NCBI GenBank assembly: GCA_964481575.1 | Contig: CAYZTR010000001.1 | Location: 1-64,000, forward strand | Reading direction: 5' to 3' | Length of the DNA stretch: 64,000 bases | Origin: UQRS01 sp964481575 | GTDB lineage: Bacteria; Bacillota; Clostridia; Oscillospirales; Acutalibacteraceae | Part shown: positions 31,708 to 41,041 of the stretch, in pieces | Numbering within the stretch: position 1 is the stretch's first letter | How the letters are laid out: the number at the start of each line of letters is the position of its first letter | Notes under the pieces: model-generated | The model's input: the letters and a program-made list of their open reading frames with translations, nothing else | The model's database searches: none | Told to the model about the DNA's origin: nothing | Translations under genes and position numbers: made by a program

Positions 31708-33570
31708 TTATATCTTTAAAATGCAGGCGTTTTTGCCGGGAACCACCAGCGTGTTTGCCAAGGGCGGGCTGCCCATGAGCAGGGTGGCCTGGTTCCATTC
31801 CGGCGCAATGGGAAGGGGAATGGGTGCCTCTCCGGCATTGACGCAGATGAGGATGTCCTCCTTTTCATCCTTCCGGCGGAAGGCCACCAGGCTGTCCTGG
31901 GCCAGCACCGGCAGGAAATCGCCGGTCTGAAAGGCGGAGGAGGTGCGCCGGATGTGCGCCAGGCGGCGGTAATGCTCGGTCAGTCCGAGGTTCTCCTGCC
32001 CCCAGGGGAAGCAGCCCCGGTTAAAGGGATCCCCGTAACCGGACATGCCGGCCTCATCTCCGTAATAGATGCAGGGGACGCCGGGCAGGGTGAATTGCAG
32101 CACGGCAGCTATTTTCAGCAACCGGATGCCTTTTGCCCGCTCCATGTCCGAAAGAACTTGCTGGGCCTGCCAGGCCCGGTCGTGGGTGGACTGGGGTTCC
32201 CCGCCCAGCACCGTCAGCACCCGGGGGGTATCGTGAGTGCCGACATGGTTCATGAGGCAGTGGAGGGCCTCCGGCGGGTAGTTTTCCACCAGGTCGGAAA
32301 CATGTTCCAGGAAGACTTCTGCCTTCCCGGTGCCGACAAAGCCCAGAATAGCGTCGGCAAAGGGGTAATTCATTACCGAATCCAGCTGACGGCCCCGGAG
32401 GAACCGCCGCCGGGCGCCGTAGGATATTTTGGTGGTAGCATCCTCCCAGACTTCCCCCAGCAGCAGGGCGTCGGGATTCTCAGCCTTGATGGCTGCCCGG
32501 ACGGCATCCAGAAACACATCCGGCAGTTCGTCGGCCACATCCAGCCGCCAGCCGTCAATACCGCAGCGGAGCCAATATCGCAGTACGCCGTTTTCCCCGC
32601 AGATAAACTCCAGATAGTCCGGGGTTTCCTCTACAACTTCCGGCAGGGTGTCGATGCCCCACCAGCTATGGTATTTCTCCGGCCACTGTTCAAATTTATA
32701 CCAGGGTGTGTAGGGAGAGTTGGGATCCCGGTAGGCGCCGCCTTCCCCATACCGGCCGGTTCTGTTGAAATAGACACTGTCGTCTCCGGTGTGGGAAAAG
32801 ACGCCGTCCAGAATGATTTTGATGCCGTGGGATTTGGCCTGGACGCAAAGGGTTCGCAGATCTTCTTCGGTCCCCAGGGTGGGGTCAATGCGGAAATAAT
32901 CGGCGGTATTGTACCGGTGATTGGAATGTGCCTCAAAGATGGGATTCAGGTACAGGCAGGTGACACCCAGTTCGGCCAAATAGGGGAGCTTTTGGGTGAT
33001 TCCTTTCAAATTGCCGCCAAAATAGTCGTTGGACAGAAAGTGGCCATTTTGCCGGCTTTCGGCATCCCAGCGCCAGGCCGGCGTGCCGCCCCAGTCCTCC
33101 CGGTACCACCGGTCGGCGTAGGGCTTGCCGATATTCCCGGCCCGGGCAAAGCGGTCAGGGAATATCTGGTACATAACGCCCCCTTTGAACCAGTCCGGGG
33201 TGGTAAAATCGGCGGTATAGACGGTGAGCTGCCAGGCTTCCCCCTCCGGAGAGAGCTGGCCCTGGCCGCCGGAGAAACGGGTGATTTCATAGAAGCCGGT
33301 ACCGCCGTTGTAGGCAAAGGTGTAAAAATACAGCCCTTCGGTTGGAGTGAAGGTCACGGTGAAACAGTGATATCCCTCCCGGTCCTCTGTGCGGGAGAGC
33401 TCCAGACGTTGGGCGTCCCGGACATCGTCCCGGCGAAGCAGCAGCCAGGCTTGTTCGCATCGGGCATCCGGGTGCAGCAGCAGCCGAAGGGTTACTGGCT
33501 GCCCTTCTTTGACAGCCCCCAGGGGGCTTTTGTAGCGGATATCGCGGGAGCAAAAGGGAAGTAACGACAT
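31708..33570 (-). CDS. GH13 alpha-amylase / neopullulanase-like enzyme
   Basis: A 620-residue cytosolic GH13 enzyme. An N-terminal beta-sandwich (residues 1-125, CBM34-like) precedes the barrel, as in neopullulanase, cyclomaltodextrinase and maltogenic amylase. The conserved regions are visible: LDGVFSH, the nucleophile Asp in GWRLDVADE, the acid/base Glu in LLGEVWED and NHVGTHDTPR with the third acid. VMYQIFPDRFAR is typical of the neopullulanase branch. No signal peptide, so it should act on imported maltooligosaccharides or cyclodextrins. The start is ATG 33570. It lies 20 bp after a membrane-protein gene on the same strand. Confidence 0.9.
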   Translation of the reverse strand: MSLLPFCSRDIRYKSPLGAVKEGQPVTLRLLLHPDARCEQAWLLLRRDDVRDAQRLELSRTEDREGYHCFTVTFTPTEGLYFYTFAYNGGTGFYEITRFSGGQGQLSPEGEAWQLTVYTADFTTPDWFKGGVMYQIFPDRFARAGNIGKPYADRWYREDWGGTPAWRWDAESRQNGHFLSNDYFGGNLKGITQKLPYLAELGVTCLYLNPIFEAHSNHRYNTADYFRIDPTLGTEEDLRTLCVQAKSHGIKIILDGVFSHTGDDSVYFNRTGRYGEGGAYRDPNSPYTPWYKFEQWPEKYHSWWGIDTLPEVVEETPDYLEFICGENGVLRYWLRCGIDGWRLDVADELPDVFLDAVRAAIKAENPDALLLGEVWEDATTKISYGARRRFLRGRQLDSVMNYPFADAILGFVGTGKAEVFLEHVSDLVENYPPEALHCLMNHVGTHDTPRVLTVLGGEPQSTHDRAWQAQQVLSDMERAKGIRLLKIAAVLQFTLPGVPCIYYGDEAGMSGYGDPFNRGCFPWGQENLGLTEHYRRLAHIRRTSSAFQTGDFLPVLAQDSLVAFRRKDEKEDILICVNAGEAPIPLPIAPEWNQATLLMGSPPLANTLVVPGKNACILKI

Positions 33571-33590
33571 GATTTCACCTGGCTGTCAGC

Positions 33591-34451
33591 TTAATATTTG
33601 GGGGTCCGGCGGGCGGCTTTTTTCTCTGCCCGCCGGGCTTTTAACTTCTCATATCCCACCCATTTGGAGGTATAGGTGCCATTGCGGATGGCTTCCTTGA
33701 CCCGGTAATGCCGGAACACCAACAGGGGAATACCGGGAAGCAGTAGGGTGAGAATCACAAAAGGCAGAAAATACAGGTTATAGAGCCCCAATGCCAGCAA
33801 GGTCTGCCAGTTCAGCAGGACAATGGCTAAGAGCAGGCTCACCGCCGCCGCCAAATTCAACCACAGGGAGATCCAGTGCAGGTTCGTTTGCCAGCGGGTT
33901 TCGGTGCCGAACAGGCCGGCGACCAGCATGTGAAACAAAAAGGGCAGATACAGCACCGAGAAGGCGGCCAACTCGGTCAGGGCGTTGGAATAGGAGGCCA
34001 CCTGCGCTCCGGAGTACAGGGTGTAGCCGGCCAGATCCGTGCCCAGGTCGGTACGGCCAAAGGCACCGCAGATCCATCCGGTATATCCCAATACGGCTAC
34101 CGCCCCAACCACAATCACAACACCGGCGCCGATTAGGTAGGGAAGGGGCCGGGGCCGTTTGCGTATCATATGGAGAATGACCGTCAGGACGCAAAGAGGA
34201 ATGGCCAGCATCAGATAACCGTAGCCGATACGCAGGATGTTACTTTCCTTGGCCAGCATGTAGTTCGTATAAGCATCGGAGACCATGCTTTCAAACACCA
34301 CGAAAAAGGCGGTAGCCATGATCCCCAGCAGCAGGGCGGCGTAAACCATGCGAAACAGCTGCTGCCGTTGGGCTTTTCCAGCCGGCAGGGTCAATGCCAC
34401 CAGCAGATACAGCACCAGGGTCAGCAGACATCCAATGGATAGAATCTGCAT
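33591..34451 (-). CDS. Multi-pass membrane protein of unknown function
   Basis: The 286-residue protein has seven or eight hydrophobic segments, the first directly at the N terminus (residues 3-24), and a basic C terminus (KLKARRAEKKAARR), expected to lie in the cytoplasm. I recognise no family. It has GAAAGGAA before the ATG at 34451. Its downstream neighbour, 20 bp away, is the GH13 enzyme, so both are probably made together; whether the membrane protein takes part in glucan use is unknown. Confidence 0.7.
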   Translation of the reverse strand: MQILSIGCLLTLVLYLLVALTLPAGKAQRQQLFRMVYAALLLGIMATAFFVVFESMVSDAYTNYMLAKESNILRIGYGYLMLAIPLCVLTVILHMIRKRPRPLPYLIGAGVVIVVGAVAVLGYTGWICGAFGRTDLGTDLAGYTLYSGAQVASYSNALTELAAFSVLYLPFLFHMLVAGLFGTETRWQTNLHWISLWLNLAAAVSLLLAIVLLNWQTLLALGLYNLYFLPFVILTLLLPGIPLLVFRHYRVKEAIRNGTYTSKWVGYEKLKARRAEKKAARRTPKY

Positions 34452-34522
34452 AAGAACATTCCTTTCATCTCGAAATTTGCAATGTATGCTGCTATTATAA
34501 TCCTTTTTTCAAAAAAAGTAAA

Positions 34523-34600
34523 GAATTCCTGGACGGATGGCCGGAATATCCAGGAAAATTCATAATTTATTCTTTTCTTTTTTCAAATCTATGTTATAAT
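34523..34600 (+). promoter_or_regulatory. Upstream region of secA: inverted repeat and -10
   Basis: TCCTGGA (34527-34533) and TCCAGGA (34549-34555) are inverted repeats, extended by GAAT/ATTC-like flanks. TATAAT stands at 34595-34600, with only a weak T-rich -35. The gene starts at 34663. Confidence 0.5.
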
Positions 34601-34662
34601 ATAACTTATATAACTCTAACTATGTGCCGGCTTTGGTACGAATCTACGTAAAGGATGATTTC

Positions 34663-37428
34663 ATGAGCAGCAACGGCTTTTTGAGTAAACTGTTTGGCAA
34701 TTACAGTGCCAAGGAAATTAAGCGAATCCTACCCTTACAGCAAAAGGTGCTGGATCTGGAAGAGACCTACCGCGCCTTATCGGATGAGGAACTTCGGGGG
34801 AAAACCCAGGAGTTTAAGGAGCGGCTTCAGATGCTGGAGACACTGGACGATCTGCTGCCAGAGGCGTTTGCCGCCTGCCGGGAAGCAGCTGACCGTGTTC
34901 TGGGTATGCGCCATTTCCCGGTGCAGATCCTGGGCGGTATTATCCTGCACCAGGGCCGCATTGCCGAAATGAAAACCGGTGAAGGAAAAACACTGGTGGC
35001 TACTTTGCCCGCCTATCTGAATGCCCTGTCGGGCAAGGGCGTGCATATTGTCACAGTCAACGATTATCTGGCCAAGCGGGACTCGGAATGGATGGGAAAG
35101 GTCTACCGGTTTCTGGGGCTGGAAGTGGGCCTGATTATTCACGGCATGACCAATGAGGAGAAGCAGGCCGCCTACAATGCCGACATCACCTATTGCACCA
35201 ACAATGAATTGGGCTTTGATTACCTGCGGGACAATATGGTGATTTACAAGAGCAACAAAGTGCAGCGGGGGCATAATTTTGCCATCGTGGACGAGGTGGA
35301 CTCCATTCTGATTGACGAGGCTCGGACGCCCCTGATTATTTCCGGCCAGGGCAAGGCCTCCACCGATTTGTACACCAAGGCCAACCGGTTTGCCCTGGGT
35401 CTGAAAAAGATTGTGGTGCGGGAGCTGAATTCCAAAGAGGATAACGACGAGCTGTACCAGGACCAGGGCGACTATATTGTGGATGAAAAAGCCCGGGCCG
35501 TCACCCTGACCCCCGAAGGCATCAAAAAGGCAGAGGCTTATTTCGGGGTGGACAATCTGAACGATGCCGAAAACATCACGCTGTTCCATCATATTCAGCA
35601 GGCCATCCGGGCTCACGGTATCATGAAGCGGGATGCCGACTATGTGGTGAAAGACGGCGAGGTCATCATTGTGGATGAATTCACCGGGCGCCTCATGTAC
35701 GGCCGCCGGTATAACGAGGGGCTGCATCAGGCCATTGAGGCCAAGGAAGGGGTCAAGGTTGCCCATGAGTCCAAGACCCTGGCGACCATTACCTTCCAGA
35801 ATTTCTTCCGGCTGTATGACAAGCTGTCCGGCATGACCGGTACGGCTATGACCGAAACCCAGGAATTTGAGCAGATCTATCGGCTGGATGTGGTGGAGAT
35901 CCCCACCAATAAACCTCTGGCCCGTGTGGATCGGACCGACGTGATTTACAAAACCGAAAAAGCCAAGTTCAATGCTGTCATTGACAGGATTGTGGAATGC
36001 CACGAGGCCGGCCAGCCGGTGCTGGTTGGCACCGTGACCATTGAGAAATCTGAGGTGCTAAGCGGTTTGTTGAAGCGCCGTGGAATCCAGCATAACGTGC
36101 TGAATGCAAAGTATCACGAAAAGGAAGCCGAAATCATTGCCCAGGCCGGGCAACTGGGAGCTGTGACCATTGCCACCAACATGGCTGGGCGCGGTACGGA
36201 TATTATGTTGGGAGGCAACGCTGAGTATTTGGCACGGGCTGAAATGCGGCACCTGGGCTATTCGGATATGCTGATTAATGAGGCCACCGGTTACGGCGAA
36301 ACGCAGGACGCGGATATCATCGCGGCCCGGGAGAAATACGGCCAGCTGCTGGTGAAATTTAAGCAGCAGATTGCCCCGGAAGCCGAAAAGGTACGGGCGG
36401 CCGGCGGTTTGTGCATTCTGGGTACCGAGCGTCATGAATCCCGCCGGATTGACAACCAGCTGCGAGGTCGTGCCGGCCGGCAGGGGGATCCCGGCGAGAC
36501 CCGGTTCTATATCTCCCTGGAAGATGATCTAATGCGGCTGTTTGGCGGCCAGCGGATCTACAATATGATGGACACCTTAAAGGTGGATGAGAATCTGCCT
36601 TTGGAGAACAAGGTACTGGCAAAATCCATTGAAAGCGCCCAGCAGAAGAAGGAAGGCATGAATTTCGCCCAGCGGAAGAACGTGCTGGATTTTGACGATG
36701 TCATGAATAAGCAGCGGGAGCTGATCTACCAGCAACGGAACAAGGTGCTGGATGATGATAACATGAAGGATTCCATCCTGAAGATGGTGGAGGAAACGGT
36801 AGATGCCAATGTGCTTCGTTTCCTGGCCGATCCGGATATCCACGATGACTGGAATCTGGAGGGGCTGCGGGATTACTTCTTGGGGTGGCTTACCACCGAG
36901 GAAGACTTCCGGTTTACTCCCCAGGAGTTGGGCGCCGCCGACCGGGAAGAGATTGCTCGGGATCTGAAAGCCCGTGCCCGGGAAAAATACGATGCCCGGG
37001 AGGCTGAATTTACCGAGCCGGTTATGCGGGAGCTGGAGCGGGTGGTTCTGCTTCGCAGCGTGGATTCCCACTGGATGGATCATATCGACGCGATGGACGC
37101 CTTGCGCCAGGGCATCCATCTGCGGGCCTATGGTCAGCATGACCCGGTGGTGGCCTACCGGAACGAGGGCTATGACATGTTCAATGCCATGACCGAGGAT
37201 ATCCGTGAGGAAACAAGCCGCATGATTCTGACGGTGCAGATCCGCAAACAGGAAGATGTGAAACGGGAAAAGGTGGCCCAGGAGACTGGTTCCTCCGGTA
37301 CCGACGGTAGTGTCAATACCACCACCGTCCGTGGCAAGGGAAAGGTCAGTAAAAATGCGCCTTGTCCCTGCGGTAGCGGCAAAAAATATAAGCGCTGCTG
37401 CGGAAAAGGTCTCTTTGATGACGAATAA
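34663..37428 (+). CDS. secA: Preprotein translocase ATPase SecA
   Basis: The 921-residue SecA ATPase drives export of signal-peptide proteins through SecYEG. Walker A is TGEGKT (105-110), the DEAD-like Walker B is in IVDEVDSILIDEARTPL, and NMAGRGTDIMLGG and LRGRAGRQGDPG complete the helicase motifs. The C terminus has the zinc-binding SEC-C tail CPCGSGKKYKRCCG, which binds SecB-like partners or lipid. I chose ATG 34663 with AAGGA 8 nt upstream; the frame opens 13 codons earlier at GTG 34624, without such a site. The many secreted proteins in this window would be its clients. Confidence 0.97.
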   Translation: MSSNGFLSKLFGNYSAKEIKRILPLQQKVLDLEETYRALSDEELRGKTQEFKERLQMLETLDDLLPEAFAACREAADRVLGMRHFPVQILGGIILHQGRIAEMKTGEGKTLVATLPAYLNALSGKGVHIVTVNDYLAKRDSEWMGKVYRFLGLEVGLIIHGMTNEEKQAAYNADITYCTNNELGFDYLRDNMVIYKSNKVQRGHNFAIVDEVDSILIDEARTPLIISGQGKASTDLYTKANRFALGLKKIVVRELNSKEDNDELYQDQGDYIVDEKARAVTLTPEGIKKAEAYFGVDNLNDAENITLFHHIQQAIRAHGIMKRDADYVVKDGEVIIVDEFTGRLMYGRRYNEGLHQAIEAKEGVKVAHESKTLATITFQNFFRLYDKLSGMTGTAMTETQEFEQIYRLDVVEIPTNKPLARVDRTDVIYKTEKAKFNAVIDRIVECHEAGQPVLVGTVTIEKSEVLSGLLKRRGIQHNVLNAKYHEKEAEIIAQAGQLGAVTIATNMAGRGTDIMLGGNAEYLARAEMRHLGYSDMLINEATGYGETQDADIIAAREKYGQLLVKFKQQIAPEAEKVRAAGGLCILGTERHESRRIDNQLRGRAGRQGDPGETRFYISLEDDLMRLFGGQRIYNMMDTLKVDENLPLENKVLAKSIESAQQKKEGMNFAQRKNVLDFDDVMNKQRELIYQQRNKVLDDDNMKDSILKMVEETVDANVLRFLADPDIHDDWNLEGLRDYFLGWLTTEEDFRFTPQELGAADREEIARDLKARAREKYDAREAEFTEPVMRELERVVLLRSVDSHWMDHIDAMDALRQGIHLRAYGQHDPVVAYRNEGYDMFNAMTEDIREETSRMILTVQIRKQEDVKREKVAQETGSSGTDGSVNTTTVRGKGKVSKNAPCPCGSGKKYKRCCGKGLFDDE

Positions 37429-37450
37429 TCGGAAAAATCCACAAAAAAGC

Positions 37451-37479
37451 TGGACTTTTCCGATATGATCAGTTATAAT
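37451..37479 (+). promoter_or_regulatory. Promoter of the SurA/PrsA-like lipoprotein gene
   Basis: TGGACT (37451-37456), 17 bp, TATAAT (37474-37479), directly after the secA stop. Confidence 0.7.
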
Positions 37480-37539
37480 TTTAAGGTACAACCTTTGGGC
37501 AGCATTTTGCCTGGCCCGAAATGAAAGGACTGCAAACAA

Positions 37540-38751
37540 ATGAAATCCATGAAAACACTGATTTCGCTATTACTGGCTGTAGTATTGATTGGCACTATGG
37601 CCGTTGCATTGACTGCCTGCCATCCTCAGAATGAGACGGCCATTACTGTGACTGATCCGGCCACCGGTGAATCCGTTACCATCACTTCTGCCCTGTATAT
37701 GTGTGCTTTGATTCAGGCTGATGAGGAAGGCCGGAGCAAGGTGGACGAAGCCAAGACCGCCGCTGCGGAAGAGGCTGCTGCGGAAGAAGAAACCGATTCG
37801 GACGATACCTCCTCTGTAGTTGCCGCTTCTTCCGATACCAGTTCCACCAATTATTATAAGGAAACCATTACTGACGAGGACGGTACTGCTGTGGATTTTT
37901 CTGACTGGGTCAAGAACCGGGCCAAGGAGATCTGTGTGGAGTATGCCACCTATCAGCTGTTGTTCCAGCAAGCTGGTTTGAGTCTGGAGGAAAGCCAGGA
38001 AACCATTGATATGTATGTGGATTACTATTGGGACAGCTATGGGTATTCCACCCTGTACGGCGCCAACGGCGTAGGGGAGGATACGTTCCGCCAGTATTTT
38101 GCTTACAGCTATATGCAGCAGGATTATTTTACGTATCTGTATGATACCGAGGATCTGGATACTTATGTGTCCGAAGCGGATGCCAATGCCTGTGCTGTGG
38201 AGAATTTCCAGCTGCTGGATACGCTGCAGATGAGCTATACTTATACGGATGCCGACGGCACCTCCGTCAGCTACAGTGATGAGGAAATTGCTCTGATTCA
38301 GGCTGACGCGCAAAGCTATGTGGATGGGCTGAATAACGGTACCATGTCCTTTGACGATGTGTACTTGGCCTACAACGGCACCGAACCCACCGCTTCGGAT
38401 GGCAGTACGCCTAGCTATGCCTCTGTATACGCTTCCGAGACGGCTGCTGAAGCCAGCAGCTATTACTCCACCAGCTATTATGAGACCGGTAAGAATTTGA
38501 CCGTGGGCCAGGCAACTCTGGTACATGATGAGGACAACGGTTATTCTGTGGTGCTGTTTAAGGAGCAGGAGATTGCCGACAACAGCGAGGTGCTGACCTC
38601 CCTGCGTAATGCTGCTCTGTATATTCTCAAGGAGGCGGACTTCGAAGACCTGGTCGCTGCTGCCTCGGAGGGATATACCGTAAATGTAAATAGCTTTGCT
38701 GTGGATCGGTTCAAGCCCAAAAAGATCGACTATCTGGAGTCGGCTTCCTGA
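37540..38751 (+). CDS. Lipoprotein, SurA/PrsA-like foldase candidate
   Basis: A 403-residue lipoprotein with lipobox LTAC, so outside the cell and membrane-anchored. A low-complexity Ala/Glu/Ser-rich linker (about 75-105) is followed by a helix- and Tyr-rich region such as DMYVDYYWDSYGYSTLYG. A C-terminal segment TLVHDEDNGYSVVLFKEQE resembles the last strand region of parvulin-type foldases, but a full PPIase domain is not visible. Similar lipoproteins downstream of secA in Clostridia are labelled SurA N-terminal-domain proteins, and the location fits a helper for secreted-protein folding. The start is ATG 37540 with GAAAGGA about 10 nt upstream. I regard the exact function as open. Confidence 0.7.
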   Translation: MKSMKTLISLLLAVVLIGTMAVALTACHPQNETAITVTDPATGESVTITSALYMCALIQADEEGRSKVDEAKTAAAEEAAAEEETDSDDTSSVVAASSDTSSTNYYKETITDEDGTAVDFSDWVKNRAKEICVEYATYQLLFQQAGLSLEESQETIDMYVDYYWDSYGYSTLYGANGVGEDTFRQYFAYSYMQQDYFTYLYDTEDLDTYVSEADANACAVENFQLLDTLQMSYTYTDADGTSVSYSDEEIALIQADAQSYVDGLNNGTMSFDDVYLAYNGTEPTASDGSTPSYASVYASETAAEASSYYSTSYYETGKNLTVGQATLVHDEDNGYSVVLFKEQEIADNSEVLTSLRNAALYILKEADFEDLVAAASEGYTVNVNSFAVDRFKPKKIDYLESAS

Positions 38752-38774
38752 TAAGCACCTGATGTACTGGAACA

Positions 38775-38814
38775 AAAATGCGACTGCTTCTCCGGAGAAA
38801 AGCAGTCGCATTTT
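38775..38814. terminator. Bidirectional terminator between convergent genes
   Basis: AAAATGCGACTGCTT (38775-38789) pairs with AAGCAGTCGCATTTT (38800-38814). A and T runs at both ends allow use from either strand, as expected between the convergent genes. Confidence 0.9.
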
Positions 38815-38829
38815 CTAAACATGGGAAGG

Positions 38830-39159
38830 TTATTGGGGATCCCCGGCATTCTCCGAAGCGGATTCTTCTGCTTCGGCTGTGTCCGCGGTATCGGTATCAT
38901 CCTCTGCTTCGTCGACGTCTTCTACGTCAGCAGGTGTATCCGCTGGCACAGGCTGCTGTTCCGGTACGGATTCTTCCTTGGTGACCGGTGCGGGGGATTC
39001 AGCGTGTTCTGCCGCCTGATCGGCTTCATAATTTTCCTCCGGATCGGGAACGCATTCAAAGCATGCGGTCTCATCGGTCTCCTGCTTTTTCTTGTACAGC
39101 CATAAGCCAGCTGCTGCAGCGCCGGCTGCCAGCAATACACCTACCAAACCCTTTTTCAT
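38830..39159 (-). CDS. Small membrane-anchored acidic protein of unknown function
   Basis: A 109-residue protein: an N-terminal hydrophobic segment (about 4-21) followed by KKKQ and then about 80 residues very rich in Glu, Asp, Ala and Pro (VEDVDEAEDDTDTADTAEAE). The tail is almost surely disordered. The basic residues after the helix place the tail in the cytoplasm if the helix is an N-out anchor; a cleaved signal peptide is less likely. It has a good promoter of its own (39223-39251) and a short hairpin in the leader. No family recognised. Confidence 0.65.
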   Translation of the reverse strand: MKKGLVGVLLAAGAAAAGLWLYKKKQETDETACFECVPDPEENYEADQAAEHAESPAPVTKEESVPEQQPVPADTPADVEDVDEAEDDTDTADTAEAEESASENAGDPQ

Positions 39160-39184
39160 CCGTATCTCCTTCTTTCTTTAAAAT

Positions 39185-39202
39185 CACCGACATACGTCGG
39201 TG
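39185..39202 (-). repeat. Perfect 7-bp hairpin in the leader of the acidic protein gene
   Basis: CACCGAC (39185-39191) and GTCGGTG (39196-39202) with a 4-nt loop. It lies between the promoter and the ribosome-binding site, so it could be an operator or an RNA stability element. Confidence 0.6.
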
Positions 39203-39222
39203 CTTGTTTGGTTTCTACTTAA

Positions 39223-39251
39223 ACTATAAATCAAACCGGCCGCGTTGTCAA
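39223..39251 (-). promoter_or_regulatory. Promoter of the acidic protein gene
   Basis: On the minus strand TTGACA (39251-39246), 17 bp, TATAGT (39228-39223). Confidence 0.8.
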
Positions 39252-39267
39252 TGATAATTGCGGGACT

Positions 39268-39296
39268 TTGACTTTTAATTTACAATTTGTTATAAT
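39268..39296 (+). promoter_or_regulatory. Promoter of the CPBP protease gene
   Basis: TTGACT (39268-39273), 17 bp, TATAAT (39291-39296). It stands back to back with the promoter of the divergent gene. Confidence 0.85.
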
Positions 39297-39346
39297 ATTA
39301 AATCAAGATCGTAATCATATCATAGGACGCAACAGGAGGAAATGCC

Positions 39347-40336
39347 ATGTCTTACGGAAATTATCTGGGCGGTTTTTCTGCCCTTCCGATGCTGACGCCG
39401 GCTGAGCAGGAAAAAAAGGCGCTGAAGCGGGCAGGAAATGCTATCGGCCTGACCTTTGTGCTGATGGAGGTGGGAATTAACTTCCTCATTTTAGTATGCA
39501 GCATTTGCCTGCAGCTTTCTCCGGCTGCCTGGGTACTGACGGATCCGCTTTGCGATTGGGTGGTACAGGTGATTTTTACCACCTTGTGTTTTACGTTCCC
39601 CTTCGCGATTTGCGCCAGGATGCAGCGATTCCGGCTGGGAGATCTGCTGCCCCTTCGTCCGGTAAGGAAAGAACTGCTGTTACCCTTCATCATGCTGGGA
39701 TTGGGGTGTTTCGCAGTGGGGAACTATGCTACGGATGCCTTGTATCAGATCTTCAGTATGATTGGTTTGGTACCCAACATTCAGACCTTAGTGGATTTGA
39801 CCGGTGTTGGTGGCTTTTTTATAGAGATGATCGCAATTGCCATTTTGCCTGCGCTGTGTGAAGAATTTGCGCTGCGGGGTGTCGTGCTGGGGACTACCCG
39901 CCGATTCGGAGATGGCTTTGCCATTTTCCTTTCGGCTGCTATTTTCGGTTTGATGCATGGGAATTTGGTGCAGATTCCTTTTGCCTTCATTGGCGGTCTG
40001 GTACTGGGCTATGTAGTGGTAGCTACCGGTTCCATGTGGCCAGCCATTCTAATTCATCTGGCCAATAATTTCATGTCTTTTCTAGCGGATTGGGTTATCC
40101 AGATGGCTTCAACGCTGTCGAATGTAATCATGTTCTTCTATTATCTGATTTTCTGTGTGTTGGGATTGATTGGCTTCGTTCTGCTGCTGAAGCGTTGTCC
40201 CGAGAGCTTTCATTTGCCCCCCTCCCAAACCGTACTGCGCTTTTCCAAAAAGCTCAGCGCTTTTGTGGCTACGCCCGGCATGATTCTCTTTATTATTATG
40301 ATGGGGCTGAAAGTTCTTATGGTGCAGTTTGCGTAA
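39347..40336 (+). CDS. CPBP-family intramembrane metalloprotease (CAAX-like)
   Basis: A 329-residue membrane protein with about eight hydrophobic segments. The Abi/CPBP signature is present: CEEFALRGVVLG (the EExxxR motif), FGLMHGN with the second metal ligand His, and a later IHLANNFMSF with the third His/Asn. Bacterial members act as intramembrane proteases, some in bacteriocin immunity or protein maturation; the target is unknown here. The ATG at 39347 follows AGGAGG by 8-9 nt. Single-gene unit with its own promoter and terminator. Confidence 0.87.
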   Translation: MSYGNYLGGFSALPMLTPAEQEKKALKRAGNAIGLTFVLMEVGINFLILVCSICLQLSPAAWVLTDPLCDWVVQVIFTTLCFTFPFAICARMQRFRLGDLLPLRPVRKELLLPFIMLGLGCFAVGNYATDALYQIFSMIGLVPNIQTLVDLTGVGGFFIEMIAIAILPALCEEFALRGVVLGTTRRFGDGFAIFLSAAIFGLMHGNLVQIPFAFIGGLVLGYVVVATGSMWPAILIHLANNFMSFLADWVIQMASTLSNVIMFFYYLIFCVLGLIGFVLLLKRCPESFHLPPSQTVLRFSKKLSAFVATPGMILFIIMMGLKVLMVQFA

Positions 40337-40355
40337 CGGGTGCCTGCCGGTTCTA

Positions 40356-40392
40356 AAGCTGTCTCACGTTTTGTGGGACAGCTTCTTTTTTT
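40356..40392 (+). terminator. Terminator of the CPBP gene
   Basis: AAGCTGTCTCAC (40356-40367) pairs with GTGGGACAGCTT (40373-40384, one G-T pair), then C and seven T. Confidence 0.9.
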
Positions 40393-40791
40393 GTATATTC
40401 TCCCACCTGCCGCATATAATAATTACAAAAAATTACAAATTGTAACTTTTTCGCGAGACTTGCAACCGGAAACATCCGGCATCGGCCCAGAAAATGGGTG
40501 AATTTTTGGGTTGCCAAATCGGAAATTGGCTCATGGGTATCTCCTGAAAAAGGGGAAGGATGGGCCGCAATCCTTTGGTGAAAAACCGGTGAATCTGTGC
40601 AAATTGGGATGGGAAGGGGTAGAAATGTGAATTAAACTCACACGATTTGGTGAAGTTGCACAATCGAAACCGACGAAAAACACGCCAAAACCCCCGAAAG
40701 ATGGAAAAATTACAATTTTGTAACCTTTGTTACGGCTTTGTAATCGACTTAAGTTTGTGAAATTTGTACAGGAAAATGATTTTTTGGCGAG
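40393..40791. other. Non-coding stretch with two TTACAA dyads
   Basis: No supported gene in about 400 bp. Two similar dyads flank it: TTACAAATTGTAA (40433-40445) and TTACAATTTTGTAA (40710-40723). Further TTACAAA- and TTTGTTAC-like words cluster around both. The middle contains several G-rich GGTGAA words (about 40497, 40579, 40588, 40650). A short minus-strand frame with AGGAG before ATG 40534 (33 codons) exists but is unsupported. Confidence 0.5.
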
Positions 40792-40820
40792 TTGACCGGT
40801 TCGGCCGATTGGGTTATAAT
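40792..40820 (+). promoter_or_regulatory. Promoter of the 3D-domain protein gene
   Basis: TTGACC (40792-40797), 17 bp, TATAAT (40815-40820). Confidence 0.8.
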
Positions 40821-40826
40821 CGGACT

Positions 40827-41041
40827 TGTGAGCAAAAGCCTATAGTTTCCCGCGACAGAAATGTGCCACTGGCATTGGGTTCCCGGAACTGTTTCCGGCC
40901 CCTGAAAGACGCATGCTTGCGGTGGGATACTTGGGATTTGCGGATTGTATTTGGATGGGCGGAACATGTTTTTCCGTATGTCTGGTGCCCGAGGTCGTCT
41001 TCGGACGATCGAAATCACGGAGAAAGATTAAAGGAGTATTT
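40827..41041 (+). other. Long 5' leader (about 215 nt) of the 3D-domain protein gene
   Basis: The expected transcript has about 215 nt before the ATG. Local hairpins are visible, among them CGTC-TTCG-GACG near 40996 and GGAACTG/TTTCCGG near 40890. Leaders before cell-wall hydrolases of this type are often c-di-AMP (ydaO) riboswitches, but I do not find the conserved 3' part of that class, so the leader is unassigned. Confidence 0.5.

Noticed and set aside
31954..33564. Long plus-strand frame of 536 codons
   Set aside because: It is the antisense shadow of the GH13 gene, which has all catalytic motifs; the shadow has no family features.
34777..36003. Minus-strand frame of 408 codons inside secA
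   Set aside because: Antisense shadow caused by the codon use of secA.
40827..41041. c-di-AMP (ydaO) riboswitch in the leader of the 3D-domain gene
   Set aside because: The gene type fits, but the conserved 3' block of the class was not found on reading the leader and its upstream region.
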